From assembly GCF_002943525.1 (NCBI RefSeq), contig NZ_CP025394.1:2418001-2482000 (forward strand): 64,000 nucleotides of DNA, read 5' to 3'. The notes beneath the pieces were generated by a model. The model saw only the letters and a program-made list of their open reading frames with translations. It did not search any database and was not told the origin of the DNA. The position numbers were made by a program, and so were the translations under genes. Positions 1 to 8,005 of this stretch are shown here, piece by piece. Positions within the stretch are counted from its first letter, which is position 1, and every line of letters begins with the position of its first letter. The stretch is from Kitasatospora sp. MMS16-BH015 (GTDB lineage: Bacteria; Actinomycetota; Actinomycetes; Streptomycetales; Streptomycetaceae).

Positions 1-671
1 GGCGGCCGGTGCGGGTCGCGCTGCTCTGCTGCCTGCTCGGGCCGGTGCTCTGGCTGGCCGGCTCGGAGGTGGCCGATCCGGGGCTGCGCAGCTGGCTGCT
101 GGACTACCAGCCGCTGCTGCGCACCCCGCAGTTCCTACTCGGGGTGGCCCTCGGGGTGGGGCTGCGCCGGGGCCTGCTCCCCCGGCTGCCGCTGCTCCCG
201 GCCGGGCTGGCGGTGGCCGGCTTCCACCTGGCGCTGGTGCCCTGGCACACGGCGGTGCCCGACGCGCTCTGGTACGGCCCGTACTCGGCCGCCCAGCTGC
301 TGGCCGCCCCGCTGTTCGGCTGGCTGGTGCTGGCCGCCGCCCAGGCCGACCTGCGCGGGCCGACCCGGCTCGGCGCCCGCCCGTGGGTGCGGCTGGGCGA
401 CTGGTCCTTCGCCTGGTACCTGACCCACGAGGTCGTGATCCGCTGCTGGCTGGCCCTGCTCGGCCGCCCGTGGCCGGCCGCACTGAGCTGGGCGGCGCTG
501 CTCCCGCTCACCCTGGCGGTGGCCGCGGCGCTCTACCGCTGGGTGGAGCGGCCCTGCGAGCGGCTGCTGCGCGACGCGCCGCTGCCGCACCACCCGGGTC
601 GGGCGGTGCGGCAGCGGCGGGCTGCGGTGGGCGGCGGTCAGTCGTCCATCGAGTCGTCCAGGTTGACGTAG
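1..671 (+). CDS. Acyltransferase-3 (OafA-type) membrane protein, 3' part
   Basis: This is the carboxy-terminal part of a membrane acyltransferase; such enzymes move acyl groups onto sugars or other envelope molecules. The start lies before the window, and the GTG at 9 is probably only an internal codon. The visible 222 residues hold several hydrophobic helices. They end with two family landmarks: a WSFAWYLTHE segment and, after one more helix, RWVERPCERLLR. A polar tail of about 35 residues follows. The stop overlaps the 3' end of the opposite-strand gene by 34 bp, so the two are tail to tail. The family call is fairly firm; the substrate cannot be told. Confidence 0.75.
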   Translation, partial: RPVRVALLCCLLGPVLWLAGSEVADPGLRSWLLDYQPLLRTPQFLLGVALGVGLRRGLLPRLPLLPAGLAVAGFHLALVPWHTAVPDALWYGPYSAAQLLAAPLFGWLVLAAAQADLRGPTRLGARPWVRLGDWSFAWYLTHEVVIRCWLALLGRPWPAALSWAALLPLTLAVAAALYRWVERPCERLLRDAPLPHHPGRAVRQRRAAVGGGQSSIESSRLT

Positions 672-1855
672 GCGTAGAAGACGCCGAGGTCGTAGCCGTC
701 ACCCTGGGTGTCGAACATGACCTTGATGTCGGTGTCCCCGGAGCGCAGGAACGGCGAGATGTCCCAGCGGTTGGAGTCGTAACCGAAGTTGTTCCGGTTG
801 TAGGGGTTGCGGGCGAACTGGTCGGACGGGGTCAGCTCCTCGATGGTGGAGTTGAACGCGTCGTTCGCCACGTGGTTGACGTCCGTGAACGGCGTCAGCG
901 GGCCGTTGGTGCTCTTGATCGACAGCGTGTCGCCGTACCACCGCAGGTCACCGTCGTAGACCACGAAACCGAGCTTGCCCTGGACCTGGGCCTGGTCCTT
1001 CGGGGTCTCGAGGTCCGTCAGGTCGAACTCGTGCGGCTTGCTGTACGGCAGCTCGACCTGGAAGCCGTCCCACAGGTGGATGTGGCGGAAGGGCTTGCAG
1101 TCGTTCTGGTAGGCGATCACGATCGACCAGCCGCCCCAGCTGTGCGGCTTCACCACCGAGTCCATGTTGGCCACGGTGTAGGTGCCGTTGCCGCTCTGCT
1201 TGACCAGGTCGGTGATGTCGGCCGAGGCCTGGTAGCTGCTCTCGTCGTCGGTGGTGATGTAGCCGATCGAGGGCTGGTCGTTGGCGATGTTGCGGTACTG
1301 CTTCTCGCCCGGCAGCTTGAGGTAGACCTCGTCGATCTGGGTCTCCGGCAGCACGGTGTCGCCGATGCCGCGGGTACCGCCCCAGTACAGCCGGGCGTAC
1401 TTGACGTTGGAGCCGTCGATCAGCCCGAGGTCGGCGGAGCTGGCCGAGTAGATCTCGTCACCGAACGGGCCGATGCTGCCCGGGTCGATGTTGACGTACT
1501 TCATCGGGTAGTCGTTGTTGCGCAGGATCGTGCTGCCGGCACCCGTCCGGGCGTCCTCGCACTTCGGCAGCTTCGGGTCGAGCGGGGCCTTGGTCTCGTC
1601 ACAGGTCATCAGGCTGTTGCTGATCCTGGTGATCGAGCCGTGCATGTTCTCTTCGAACCGGGTGGTGAACGGGATCGGGTTGCTGGCGATGGTCGTCGCC
1701 CGGGTCTTGATCGGGCCGTACGGCCCCGGCCCGCGGGCATCGGCGGCCGGACCGGCCAGCAGTTGGGCGGCGGCGACGGCCAGGGCCGCGCCGGCGATGC
1801 CGAGCCGACGGGCGAAGCGTCGGGCGTCGGCGCCGCGACTAGCGGTGGAGAGCAT
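638..1855 (-). CDS. Secreted protein of unknown function
   Basis: A 405-residue exported protein with no function I can name. I chose the ATG at 1855 because a GAGAGG ribosome site lies just before it; the upstream GTG at 1897 would add 14 polar residues before the signal. The N-terminus has an arginine-rich start (RRFARRLG), a hydrophobic stretch of about 16 residues and an ADA-type cleavage site near residue 40. The mature part is rich in Asp, Asn, Tyr and Gly and carries an ARLYWGGT segment, a pattern I associate with secreted beta-rich proteins (DUF3344-like; unverified). No catalytic motif or anchor is visible. It probably acts outside the cell. Confidence 0.7.
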   Translation of the reverse strand: MLSTASRGADARRFARRLGIAGAALAVAAAQLLAGPAADARGPGPYGPIKTRATTIASNPIPFTTRFEENMHGSITRISNSLMTCDETKAPLDPKLPKCEDARTGAGSTILRNNDYPMKYVNIDPGSIGPFGDEIYSASSADLGLIDGSNVKYARLYWGGTRGIGDTVLPETQIDEVYLKLPGEKQYRNIANDQPSIGYITTDDESSYQASADITDLVKQSGNGTYTVANMDSVVKPHSWGGWSIVIAYQNDCKPFRHIHLWDGFQVELPYSKPHEFDLTDLETPKDQAQVQGKLGFVVYDGDLRWYGDTLSIKSTNGPLTPFTDVNHVANDAFNSTIEELTPSDQFARNPYNRNNFGYDSNRWDISPFLRSGDTDIKVMFDTQGDGYDLGVFYAYVNLDDSMDD

Positions 1856-2051
1856 GTGCACCTCTCGGTTCGAAGGGATGCCCCCATCGGACCACAACGC
1901 TGCGCAACACTCCCGTCACGTTCCGCCAACCGTGCTGCACTGGTACACGAACAGTCCTACGGTATGCCGAAACGCCGGCTGGCTACTGACTGACCGTCCG
2001 ACTTCCGACGGGTCGCCAGGCCCGCGACCAGCCGGCCCCTCCCCGACCGGA

Positions 2052-2184
2052 CGCCTCGCTACCGGCAGGACGCCTCGCTACCGAACTGGCGCCTTGTTAT
2101 CGACTGGACTCCTCGTTACCGACCTGGTGCCTCGTTATCGACCTGGCGCCTCGTTATCGACAAGCCGCCTTGTCACTGACTCGC
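2052..2184. repeat. Array A: seven 19-bp imperfect tandem repeats
   Basis: Seven head-to-tail units of exactly 19 bp start at 2052. The consensus is CGCCTCGTTATCGACCTGG and most units differ from it at one to six positions. The array fills the gap behind the secreted-protein gene and runs over the last few codons of the symporter gene (stop at 2173-2175). A 19-bp period cannot keep a reading frame. The reverse complement, with TAACGAGGCG, loosely resembles the 17-bp arrays at 7810, 9760 and 40320 and may be a diverged relative. Function is unknown. Confidence 0.8.
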
Positions 2185-3690
2185 CGTCTGCTCCGCTCCC
2201 CCGGCGACCCCGTCCCCGGCCCCGACCCCAGCCCCACCCCCGGCTCCACCCCCGGCCCTTCGGGTGAGCGCCGAGACCACGGCCAGCGCCGCCAGGTTGA
2301 CCACCAGCGCGACCACGCCCACGTTGAGGTCCCGCACCGGCTGCGGGAACCCCGGCAGCAGCCGGGCCACCGTGGTGCCGGTGAGCGTCACCGTCGCGAC
2401 GGTCGCCACCCCGGCCACGATCCCGGCCGCCGCGCCCCAGGCGGTGACCAGCCGCCGGCTCGGCAGGCTCAGCACCAGCGCCGGGAAGAGCTGGGTCACC
2501 AGCGCGTACCCCATCAGCAGCAGGTTCACGATGCTGCTGCCGCCCCTGAAGGTGAAGAACAGCGCGAGGGCCGCGACCACCGGCACCAGCAGCTTGGCCA
2601 GCCGCCCCACCTCCCGCTGCCCCGCCCGCGGTCGGGCCACCAGGTAGACGTTCCGGGCCAGGCTGGTGGCCGAGGTGGTCAACAGCAGCGAGCCCGGCAC
2701 CAGCGCCGTGAGCACCCCGGCCCCGCCCACCACCCCGACGAACCACGGGTCGAAGGTCGCGGTGGCCGCCTTCAGTAGCGACAGGTCACCGTCCGCTCCC
2801 TTCAGGCCCGGCACCGCGATGATCGCGGCGAAGCCGGCGAAGAACACGAACAGCAGCATCAGTTGGTAGAGCGGCATGAAGACCGCGTTCCGCCGGAAGA
2901 CCTTCGGGCCCTTGGCGCTGTAGGTGGCGGCGAAGGTGTGCGGCCAGAGGTAGAAGCCGAGCGTGGAGAGCAGCACCGTACTGGCGAACCAGGACGGACT
3001 CAGGCCGCTGTGACGCAGCGTCAGGAAGCCCGGGTGCTCGGCGTCCAGTCGGTGGAACATCGGGCCGATCCCGCCCGCGTAGTGCACCGGCAGGTAGATC
3101 CCGAGGAAGACCACCACCCCGAGGATCAACACGTCCTTGGCCACCGCCGTCCAGGCCGAACCGTGGATCCCGGAGACCGTCACGTACCCGGTCAGCGCAA
3201 CGGCGCCGATCACCGCCGCGGCGTGCGCCGAGAGGTGCCCGTACGAGGCGGTGGAGACGATGATCCCCAGCCCGGTGAGCTGGAGCACCAGGTACGGCAC
3301 CATGGCCACCACCCCGACCAGCGCCACCAGCACCCCGAGCAGCGGGCTGTCGTACTTCTCGGCGAAGAAGTCGGGCTGGGAGAGCAGGCCGTGGCGCTTG
3401 GCGTAGTGCCAGACCACCGGCAGCAGCCAGTACGAGAGCACGTACGCCAGCGCCGCGTAGCTGAGGATGTAGAAGGCCGGGCCGCCCTTCCCGTACGCCC
3501 AGCCGGCCGCCCCCAGGAACGTGAACGTGGTGTACAACTCCCCTGCCAGCAGCAGAAAGACGAACACCGTCCCGAAGCCGCGGCCACCGACCGCCCACTG
3601 CTCCAGATCCATCACCCGCCCCCGCCGCGCGGCCGCCCCCAACCCCACGGCCAGCAGCAGGAACACCCCGATCACCGCCAGCGCCGTCAC
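2173..3690 (-). CDS. Sodium:solute symporter family permease (MctP-like)
   Basis: A 505-residue permease of the sodium:solute symporter family, predicted to have about 13 membrane helices. The GTG at 3690 follows an AGGAGGAGCG ribosome site and gives the usual start with one helix directly at the N-terminus. Typical SSS features include the early GRGFGTVFVFLLLAGELYTTFTF and YLVLQLTGLG segments. It starts inside the stop of the small DUF3311 gene (4-bp overlap), so the two are translationally coupled. That DUF3311/SSS pairing is characteristic of monocarboxylate carriers such as MctP; the substrate here is inferred. The C-terminal tail is Gly/Ala-rich and overlaps repeat array A. Confidence 0.85.
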   Translation of the reverse strand: MTALAVIGVFLLLAVGLGAAARRGRVMDLEQWAVGGRGFGTVFVFLLLAGELYTTFTFLGAAGWAYGKGGPAFYILSYAALAYVLSYWLLPVVWHYAKRHGLLSQPDFFAEKYDSPLLGVLVALVGVVAMVPYLVLQLTGLGIIVSTASYGHLSAHAAAVIGAVALTGYVTVSGIHGSAWTAVAKDVLILGVVVFLGIYLPVHYAGGIGPMFHRLDAEHPGFLTLRHSGLSPSWFASTVLLSTLGFYLWPHTFAATYSAKGPKVFRRNAVFMPLYQLMLLFVFFAGFAAIIAVPGLKGADGDLSLLKAATATFDPWFVGVVGGAGVLTALVPGSLLLTTSATSLARNVYLVARPRAGQREVGRLAKLLVPVVAALALFFTFRGGSSIVNLLLMGYALVTQLFPALVLSLPSRRLVTAWGAAAGIVAGVATVATVTLTGTTVARLLPGFPQPVRDLNVGVVALVVNLAALAVVSALTRRAGGGAGGGAGVGAGDGVAGGAEQTASQ

Positions 3691-3911
3691 CGCTCCTCCT
3701 CCCCGCGCTCCTCGCGGTTGCGCGGGTCCAGCCGGTACACCACGGCCATCACCACCGAGCTCCCCACCACCCAGAGCACCGACCAGAACAGCAGGAACGG
3801 CATCCCCAACACATACGGATCCACCCGGTTCGCCAGGAACCCACCCCCCAGGATCCCGACGAACGGCACCGCCCCGAGCCACGGCAGAACCCTGCCCCTA
3901 CGTTCCCTCAT
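3687..3911 (-). CDS. DUF3311 small membrane protein, symporter partner
   Basis: A 74-residue protein with two predicted membrane helices (about residues 9-25 and 32-58), matching the DUF3311 family. Such proteins are encoded directly before SSS-type carriers and are thought to be small accessory subunits. I start at the ATG at 3911 (MRERRGRVLPW), because the longer frame to 3998 adds only low-quality sequence. The charged tail RNREERGEEER ends in the overlap with the symporter start. Its role in assembly or transport is inferred from the pairing. Confidence 0.8.
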   Translation of the reverse strand: MRERRGRVLPWLGAVPFVGILGGGFLANRVDPYVLGMPFLLFWSVLWVVGSSVVMAVVYRLDPRNREERGEEER

Positions 3912-4001
3912 GCCCGACAGGATGCTCCCCTCGGCCCCCACCCGAAAGCCCCCCGACCAACCCCGAAGTCGAGCTGGTTCCAGCCGAGTTGATCCCACCG
4001 G

Positions 4002-4187
4002 TCAGCGCTTCAGGGCGCGGTACCGCTTGAGCAGAGCGGTCAACTCTCCGTGCCCCACCCGGCGGTTGAGCCCCACGACCAGGTCGTCGGGGCAGAGCTC
4101 GTAGAGGTCGCCCCACCAGCGGGCGGCCTTGCTGTCCCAGATCCGGTATCCCCCGGGGACACCTCTGGCCACGTAACGCCGCTTCAC
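4002..4187 (-). CDS. Small conserved-looking protein, 61 residues
   Basis: A 61-residue basic protein starting at the GTG at 4187, preceded by a GGAGGAAGGGG ribosome site. It has no signal or membrane segment. Visible features are VPGGYRIWDSKAARWWGDLYELCPDDLV and a basic end (ALLKRYRALKR). The WW pair and ordered length suggest a small folded domain. I do not recognise a family. It lies alone between the symporter pair and glnA2, on the same strand as both but with a strong hairpin separating it from glnA2. Confidence 0.6.
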   Translation of the reverse strand: MKRRYVARGVPGGYRIWDSKAARWWGDLYELCPDDLVVGLNRRVGHGELTALLKRYRALKR

Positions 4188-4265
4188 TCCGCCCCTTCCT
4201 CCAGTCCGCGCAGCGTACTGACCATTCGCATGCCGATCAGCCGAATTCCCCGGCCCCGGACGCGC

Positions 4266-4297
4266 GGACGGCCCCGGGCAGGAGCCCGGGGCCGTCC
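4266..4297 (-). terminator. Hairpin terminator after glnA2
   Basis: A perfect 13-bp inverted repeat (4266-4278 with 4285-4297) closes a 6-base loop, 47 bp past the glnA2 stop. There is no clear U tract, which is usual in actinomycetes. It also lies upstream of the 61-residue gene, so that gene is probably transcribed separately. Confidence 0.75.
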
Positions 4298-4343
4298 GTT
4301 CGGTCCTACGCACTACGCACTACACATGCACTACGCCACTCGC

Positions 4344-5705
4344 CTACAGCACCTGCAGGTTCTTCCGCAGCTCGAACGGCGTCACCTCGGAGCGGTACTC
4401 CTCCCACTCCTGCCGCTTGTTGCGGAGGAAGAAGTCGAAGACGTGCTCGCCGAGCGTCTCCGCGACCAACTCGCTGCGCTGCATCAGGTCGATGGCCTCG
4501 CCGAGGTTCTGCGGCATGGGCTGGATGCCCATCGCCCGGCGCTCGGCGTCGGAGAGCGCCCACACGTCGTCGTCGGCGCCCGGCGGGAGTTCGTAGCCCT
4601 CCTCGATGCCCTTGAGGCCGGCCGCGAGGGTGACGGCGTAGGCGAGGTAGGGGTTGCAGCCGGTGTCGAGGGAGCGGACCTCGACCCGGGTGGAGCCCTG
4701 CTTGCCCGGCTTGTACATCGGCACGCGGATCAGTGCCGAGCGGTTGTTGTGGCCCCAGCAGATGTACGAGGGGGCCTCGCCGCCGGCGCCGGCGGTGCGC
4801 TGGGAGCCGCCCCAGATGCGCTTGTAGGAGTTGACCCACTGGTTGGTGACGGCGGCCGTCTCGGCGGCGTGCCGCAGCAGACCGGCGATGAAGGAGCGGC
4901 CGACCTTGGAGAGCTGGTACTCGGCACCGGACTCGTGGAAGGCGTTGCGGTCGCCCTCGAAGAGCGAGAGGTGGGTGTGCATGCCCGAGCCGGGGTGGTC
5001 GGAGAAGGGCTTCGGCATGAAGCTCGCGTGCACGCCCTGCTCCAGCGCGACCTCCTTCATGACCAGGCGGAAGGTCATGATGTTGTCGGCCGTGGAGAGC
5101 GCGTCGGCGTACCGCAGGTCGATCTCCTGCTGGCCGGGGGCGCCCTCGTGGTGCGAGAACTCCACCGAGATGCCCATGGATTCGAGCATCGTGATGGCCT
5201 GCCGGCGGAAGTCGTGGCCGACCCCGCGCGGGGTGTGGTCGAAGTAGCCGGACTGGTCGGCGGGGATCGGCGGGGTGCCGTCGCCGGGGAGGTTCTTCAG
5301 CAGGAAGAACTCGATCTCGGGGTGGGTGTAGAAGGTGAAGCCGAGGTCGGAGGCCTTCTCCAGGGTGCGCTTGAGCACGAACCGCGGGTCGGCGTAGGAC
5401 GGCGAGCCGTCCGGCATCAGGATGTCGCAGAACATCCGCGCGGTGCCCGGCGTCTCCGAGCGCCAGGGCAGTATCTGGAAGGTCGTCGGGTCCGGCTTGG
5501 CGATCATGTCCGACTCGTAGACCCGGGCGAACCCCTCGATCGCCGAGCCGTCGAACCCGATCCCCTCCTCGAACGCCTGCTCCAGCTCCGCCGGGGCCAC
5601 CGCCACCGACTTCAGGAAGCCCAGTACGTCGGTGAACCACAACCGCACGAACCGAATGTCACGCTCCTCGAGCGTGCGAAGCACGAACTCCTGCTGCTTG
5701 CCCAT
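4344..5705 (-). CDS. glnA2: GlnA2-type glutamine synthetase family enzyme (likely gamma-glutamylpolyamine synthetase)
   Basis: A 453-residue type I glutamine synthetase homologue; the ATG at 5705 gives the family start MGKQQEFVLRTLEERDIRFV. The fold landmarks are present: GFDGSAIEGFARV, FCDILMPDGSP, HPEIEFFLL, the ATP-site segment NQWVNSYKRI and EVRSLDTGCNPYLAYA. The adenylylation site of classical GlnA (NLYDLP) is replaced by NLGEAI, so the Tyr is absent and this form should not be adenylylated. In S. coelicolor the GlnA2 and GlnA3 paralogues were shown to glutamylate polyamines rather than make glutamine. The close match remembered for SCO2241 points to that role. Confidence 0.9.
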   Translation of the reverse strand: MGKQQEFVLRTLEERDIRFVRLWFTDVLGFLKSVAVAPAELEQAFEEGIGFDGSAIEGFARVYESDMIAKPDPTTFQILPWRSETPGTARMFCDILMPDGSPSYADPRFVLKRTLEKASDLGFTFYTHPEIEFFLLKNLPGDGTPPIPADQSGYFDHTPRGVGHDFRRQAITMLESMGISVEFSHHEGAPGQQEIDLRYADALSTADNIMTFRLVMKEVALEQGVHASFMPKPFSDHPGSGMHTHLSLFEGDRNAFHESGAEYQLSKVGRSFIAGLLRHAAETAAVTNQWVNSYKRIWGGSQRTAGAGGEAPSYICWGHNNRSALIRVPMYKPGKQGSTRVEVRSLDTGCNPYLAYAVTLAAGLKGIEEGYELPPGADDDVWALSDAERRAMGIQPMPQNLGEAIDLMQRSELVAETLGEHVFDFFLRNKRQEWEEYRSEVTPFELRKNLQVL

Positions 5706-5831
5706 GGGGACAGTCTCACCTCTGCTCTTTACGTTCGTGTTACGCACGAGGCCGGCCCTGATTCACCCGGCCAACGGACCCTCCCCCCATCATCGCGGAC
5801 CGGGCCCACTCGTCCACCCCCGGGGAGGCAG

Positions 5832-6026
5832 TCAGCCCCCGTCCGAGCCCGCGCGCTCCAGCACAGGCCGGTACTCGTCGGGATGGAGGACCATCGCACG
5901 GTCCTCACCGTCCCGGGTGACGACCTGCGCGCCCTCGGACCCGGCCGGCCGAATCACCTCGTCCAGTCGCGACCCGGCCTCTTGCTGCCGCCACCTCCTG
6001 CGCGCCTCCGTCTCAGGTCGAATCAT
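5832..6026 (-). CDS. Orphan Phd/YefM-type antitoxin-like protein
   Basis: A 64-residue protein from the ATG at 6026. The second half, QVVTRDGEDRAMVLHPDEYRPVL, matches the Phd/YefM signature (VTRxGxxxAVVLSPEEY); the first half has the basic helix that normally contacts DNA. No toxin gene is adjacent: 126 bp separate its stop from the glnA2 start and nadE lies on the other side, divergent. It could be an orphan antitoxin or a small DNA-binding repressor. A short palindrome at 6045-6057 lies in its promoter region. Confidence 0.65.
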   Translation of the reverse strand: MIRPETEARRRWRQQEAGSRLDEVIRPAGSEGAQVVTRDGEDRAMVLHPDEYRPVLERAGSDGG

Positions 6027-6044
6027 CCCGCGTTCGGGACATAG

Positions 6045-6057
6045 CGTCAGCTTGACG
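6045..6057. promoter_or_regulatory. Short palindrome between the antitoxin-like gene and nadE
   Basis: CGTCA-GCT-TGACG is a perfect 5-bp inverted repeat with a 3-bp centre. It lies between two divergent starts only 46 bp apart, so whatever binds here could affect both genes. The antitoxin-like protein is the obvious candidate, but this is inference. Confidence 0.4.
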
Positions 6058-6072
6058 ATTAGACTGGGCGGC

Positions 6073-7800
6073 ATGCCGAATCTTCGTGTGGCGCTCGGGC
6101 AGATCGACCCCTGGGTGGGGGACGTGGCGCGGAACTGTGAGGCGGTGGTGCGGTGGGCCGAGGAGGCCGGGCGGGGCGGGGCCCAGGTGGTGGTGTTCCC
6201 GGAGATGGTGCTGACCGGGTATCCGGTGGAGGACCTGGCCCTGCGGGAGTCGTTCGTCGAGGGGTCGCGCGCGGCGCTGCCGGCACTCGCGGAGCGGCTG
6301 GCGGCAGAGGGGCTCGGCGAGCTGGCCGTGGTGGTGGGCTACCTGGGCCGGTCCCGGGACGGGCGGCCGCAGAACTGTGCGGCCGTGCTGCACCGGGGCC
6401 GGGTGGCCACCCGCTTCGCCAAGCACTACCTGCCGAACTACGGAGTGTTCGACGAGTACCGGTACTTCGAACCGGGTGACCAACTCGCGGTGGTGCGGCT
6501 GCACGGGGTGGACCTCGCACTGGCGATCTGCGAGGACATCTGGCAGGACGGCGGCCGGGTGCAGGCGGCGGCCGAGGTCCGCGCGGGGCTGCTGCTGACG
6601 CTCAACGGCTCACCGTACGAGCGGGGCAAGGACGACCTGCGACTGGAACTGGTCCGCCGCCGCGCCGCCGAGGCGGGCTGCCCGCTCGGGTACCTCAACA
6701 TGGTCGGCGGGCAGGACGAGCTGATCTTCGACGGCGGCTCGCTGGTGGTCGACCGGGACGGTGAACTCCTCGCCCGAGCACGGCAGTTCGAGGAGCAACT
6801 GGTACTGCTCGACCTCGAGCTGGCGACGGCCTCCGACCAGCACGAGAACGGCGCCGCACTGGCCGGCGGCCTGCGGCTGCTCCGGACCGACCTGGGCGGC
6901 GAACCGCTGCCCGCACCGGCCGAACGGCTGCCCGGGGAGATCGCGGAGCCACTGGCGGACGAGGCGGAGATCTGGTCGGCACTGGTCGAGGGCACCCGGG
7001 CGTACGTGGCCAAGAACGGGTTCGGCTCGGTGCTGCTCGGGCTCTCCGGCGGGATCGACTCGGCGGTGGTCGCGGTGATCGCGGCGGACGCCCTCGGGGC
7101 GGAGCGGGTGCACTGCGTGTCGATGCCGAGCGCCTACTCCTCGCAGCACTCCCGGGACGACGCCGCCGAACTGGCCCGCCGCACGGGAGTGCACCTGCGG
7201 ACGGTGCCGATCGCCGGGATGTTCGACGCGTACCAGGAGGCGCTCGGGCTGACCGGACTGGCCGAGGAGAACCTCCAGTCGCGGCTGCGCGGCACGGTGC
7301 TGATGGGCATCTCCAATCAGGAGGGGCATCTGGTGCTCGCTCCCGGCAACAAGAGCGAGCTGAGCGTGGGGTACTCGACGCTGTACGGCGACTCGGTCGG
7401 CGGGTACGGGCCGATCAAGGACGTGTACAAGACCCTGGTCTTCCGGCTGGCCCGCTGGCGCAACGCGGTGGCGGCCGAGCGGGGCGAGACCCCACCGATC
7501 CCGGAGCACACCATCGAGAAGCCGCCCTCGGCGGAGCTGCGGCCGGGGCAGGTGGACACCGACTCGCTGCCCGACTACGAACTGCTGGACGCGGTGCTCG
7601 GCCGGTACGTGGAGGGCGACCAGGGACGGGACGCCATCGTCGCGGCCGGCTACCCGGCCGAGGCGGTGGACCGGATCGTACGGCTGGTGGACACCGCCGA
7701 GTACAAGCGGCGTCAGTACCCGCCGGGGCCGAAGATCTCCGGCAAGGCGTTCGGGCGGGACCGCCGCCTACCGGTCACCAACCGGTGGCGGCGAGGGTGA
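6073..7800 (+). CDS. nadE: Glutamine-dependent NAD+ synthetase
   Basis: The 575-residue two-domain enzyme makes NAD+ from nicotinate adenine dinucleotide, using ammonia taken from glutamine. The N-terminal nitrilase-type glutaminase domain (about 1-270) shows the full catalytic triad: Glu44 (FPEMVLTGYP), Lys117 (FAKHYLPNYG) and Cys153 (AICEDIWQDGG). The C-terminal synthetase domain has the pyrophosphate-binding loop LSGGIDSAVV and the PGNKSELSVGYSTLYGD segment. The ATG at 6073 was chosen because sequence before it is not family-like. It stands alone, divergent from the antitoxin-like gene, with a nested inverted repeat 3' of it. Confidence 0.96.
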   Translation: MPNLRVALGQIDPWVGDVARNCEAVVRWAEEAGRGGAQVVVFPEMVLTGYPVEDLALRESFVEGSRAALPALAERLAAEGLGELAVVVGYLGRSRDGRPQNCAAVLHRGRVATRFAKHYLPNYGVFDEYRYFEPGDQLAVVRLHGVDLALAICEDIWQDGGRVQAAAEVRAGLLLTLNGSPYERGKDDLRLELVRRRAAEAGCPLGYLNMVGGQDELIFDGGSLVVDRDGELLARARQFEEQLVLLDLELATASDQHENGAALAGGLRLLRTDLGGEPLPAPAERLPGEIAEPLADEAEIWSALVEGTRAYVAKNGFGSVLLGLSGGIDSAVVAVIAADALGAERVHCVSMPSAYSSQHSRDDAAELARRTGVHLRTVPIAGMFDAYQEALGLTGLAEENLQSRLRGTVLMGISNQEGHLVLAPGNKSELSVGYSTLYGDSVGGYGPIKDVYKTLVFRLARWRNAVAAERGETPPIPEHTIEKPPSAELRPGQVDTDSLPDYELLDAVLGRYVEGDQGRDAIVAAGYPAEAVDRIVRLVDTAEYKRRQYPPGPKISGKAFGRDRRLPVTNRWRRG

Positions 7801-7809
7801 GGCCCAGGG

Positions 7810-7945
7810 GCATCGTTACGTCGCAAGCAACTTTGCCCCGACCGCATCGTTGCCTCGGGAGCAATAGTGCACCCGAGGCAACGATGCCCCCGACATAACG
7901 ATGCCCTCGGTGTAGCGGTACCCCCGACGTAACGCGACGGCGCCC
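7810..7945. repeat. Array B: eight 17-bp imperfect tandem repeats
   Basis: Eight consecutive 17-bp units lie between the convergent 3' ends of nadE and the methyltransferase gene. Examples are GCAACTTTGCCCCGACC and GCAACGATGCCCCCGAC. In the phase used here the units share GCAA at 1-4, TGC around 8-10 and CGA near 14-16. The same period and consensus recur in arrays at 9760 and 40320. The middle of the array also forms a long perfect hairpin. Confidence 0.85.
7844..7887. terminator. Bidirectional hairpin inside array B
   Basis: Arms at 7844-7859 and 7872-7887 are perfect 16-bp complements around a 12-base loop. A second pair (about 7808-7823 with 7891-7906) can extend the fold with one mismatch. 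The hairpin lies between two convergent genes and is a good terminator for both. It arises because neighbouring repeat units run in opposite sense. Confidence 0.65.
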
Positions 7946-8005
7946 CGCCGCCAACGCCCACCACCCCACCTCCCCCCGGCTTCACCGCATCGCGACCTCA
8001 CGGCC

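Noticed and set aside
5632..6072. N-terminal extension of nadE to 5632
   Set aside because: The added residues are not family-like and overlap glnA2 and the antitoxin-like gene; the nitrilase domain starts at the ATG at 6073.
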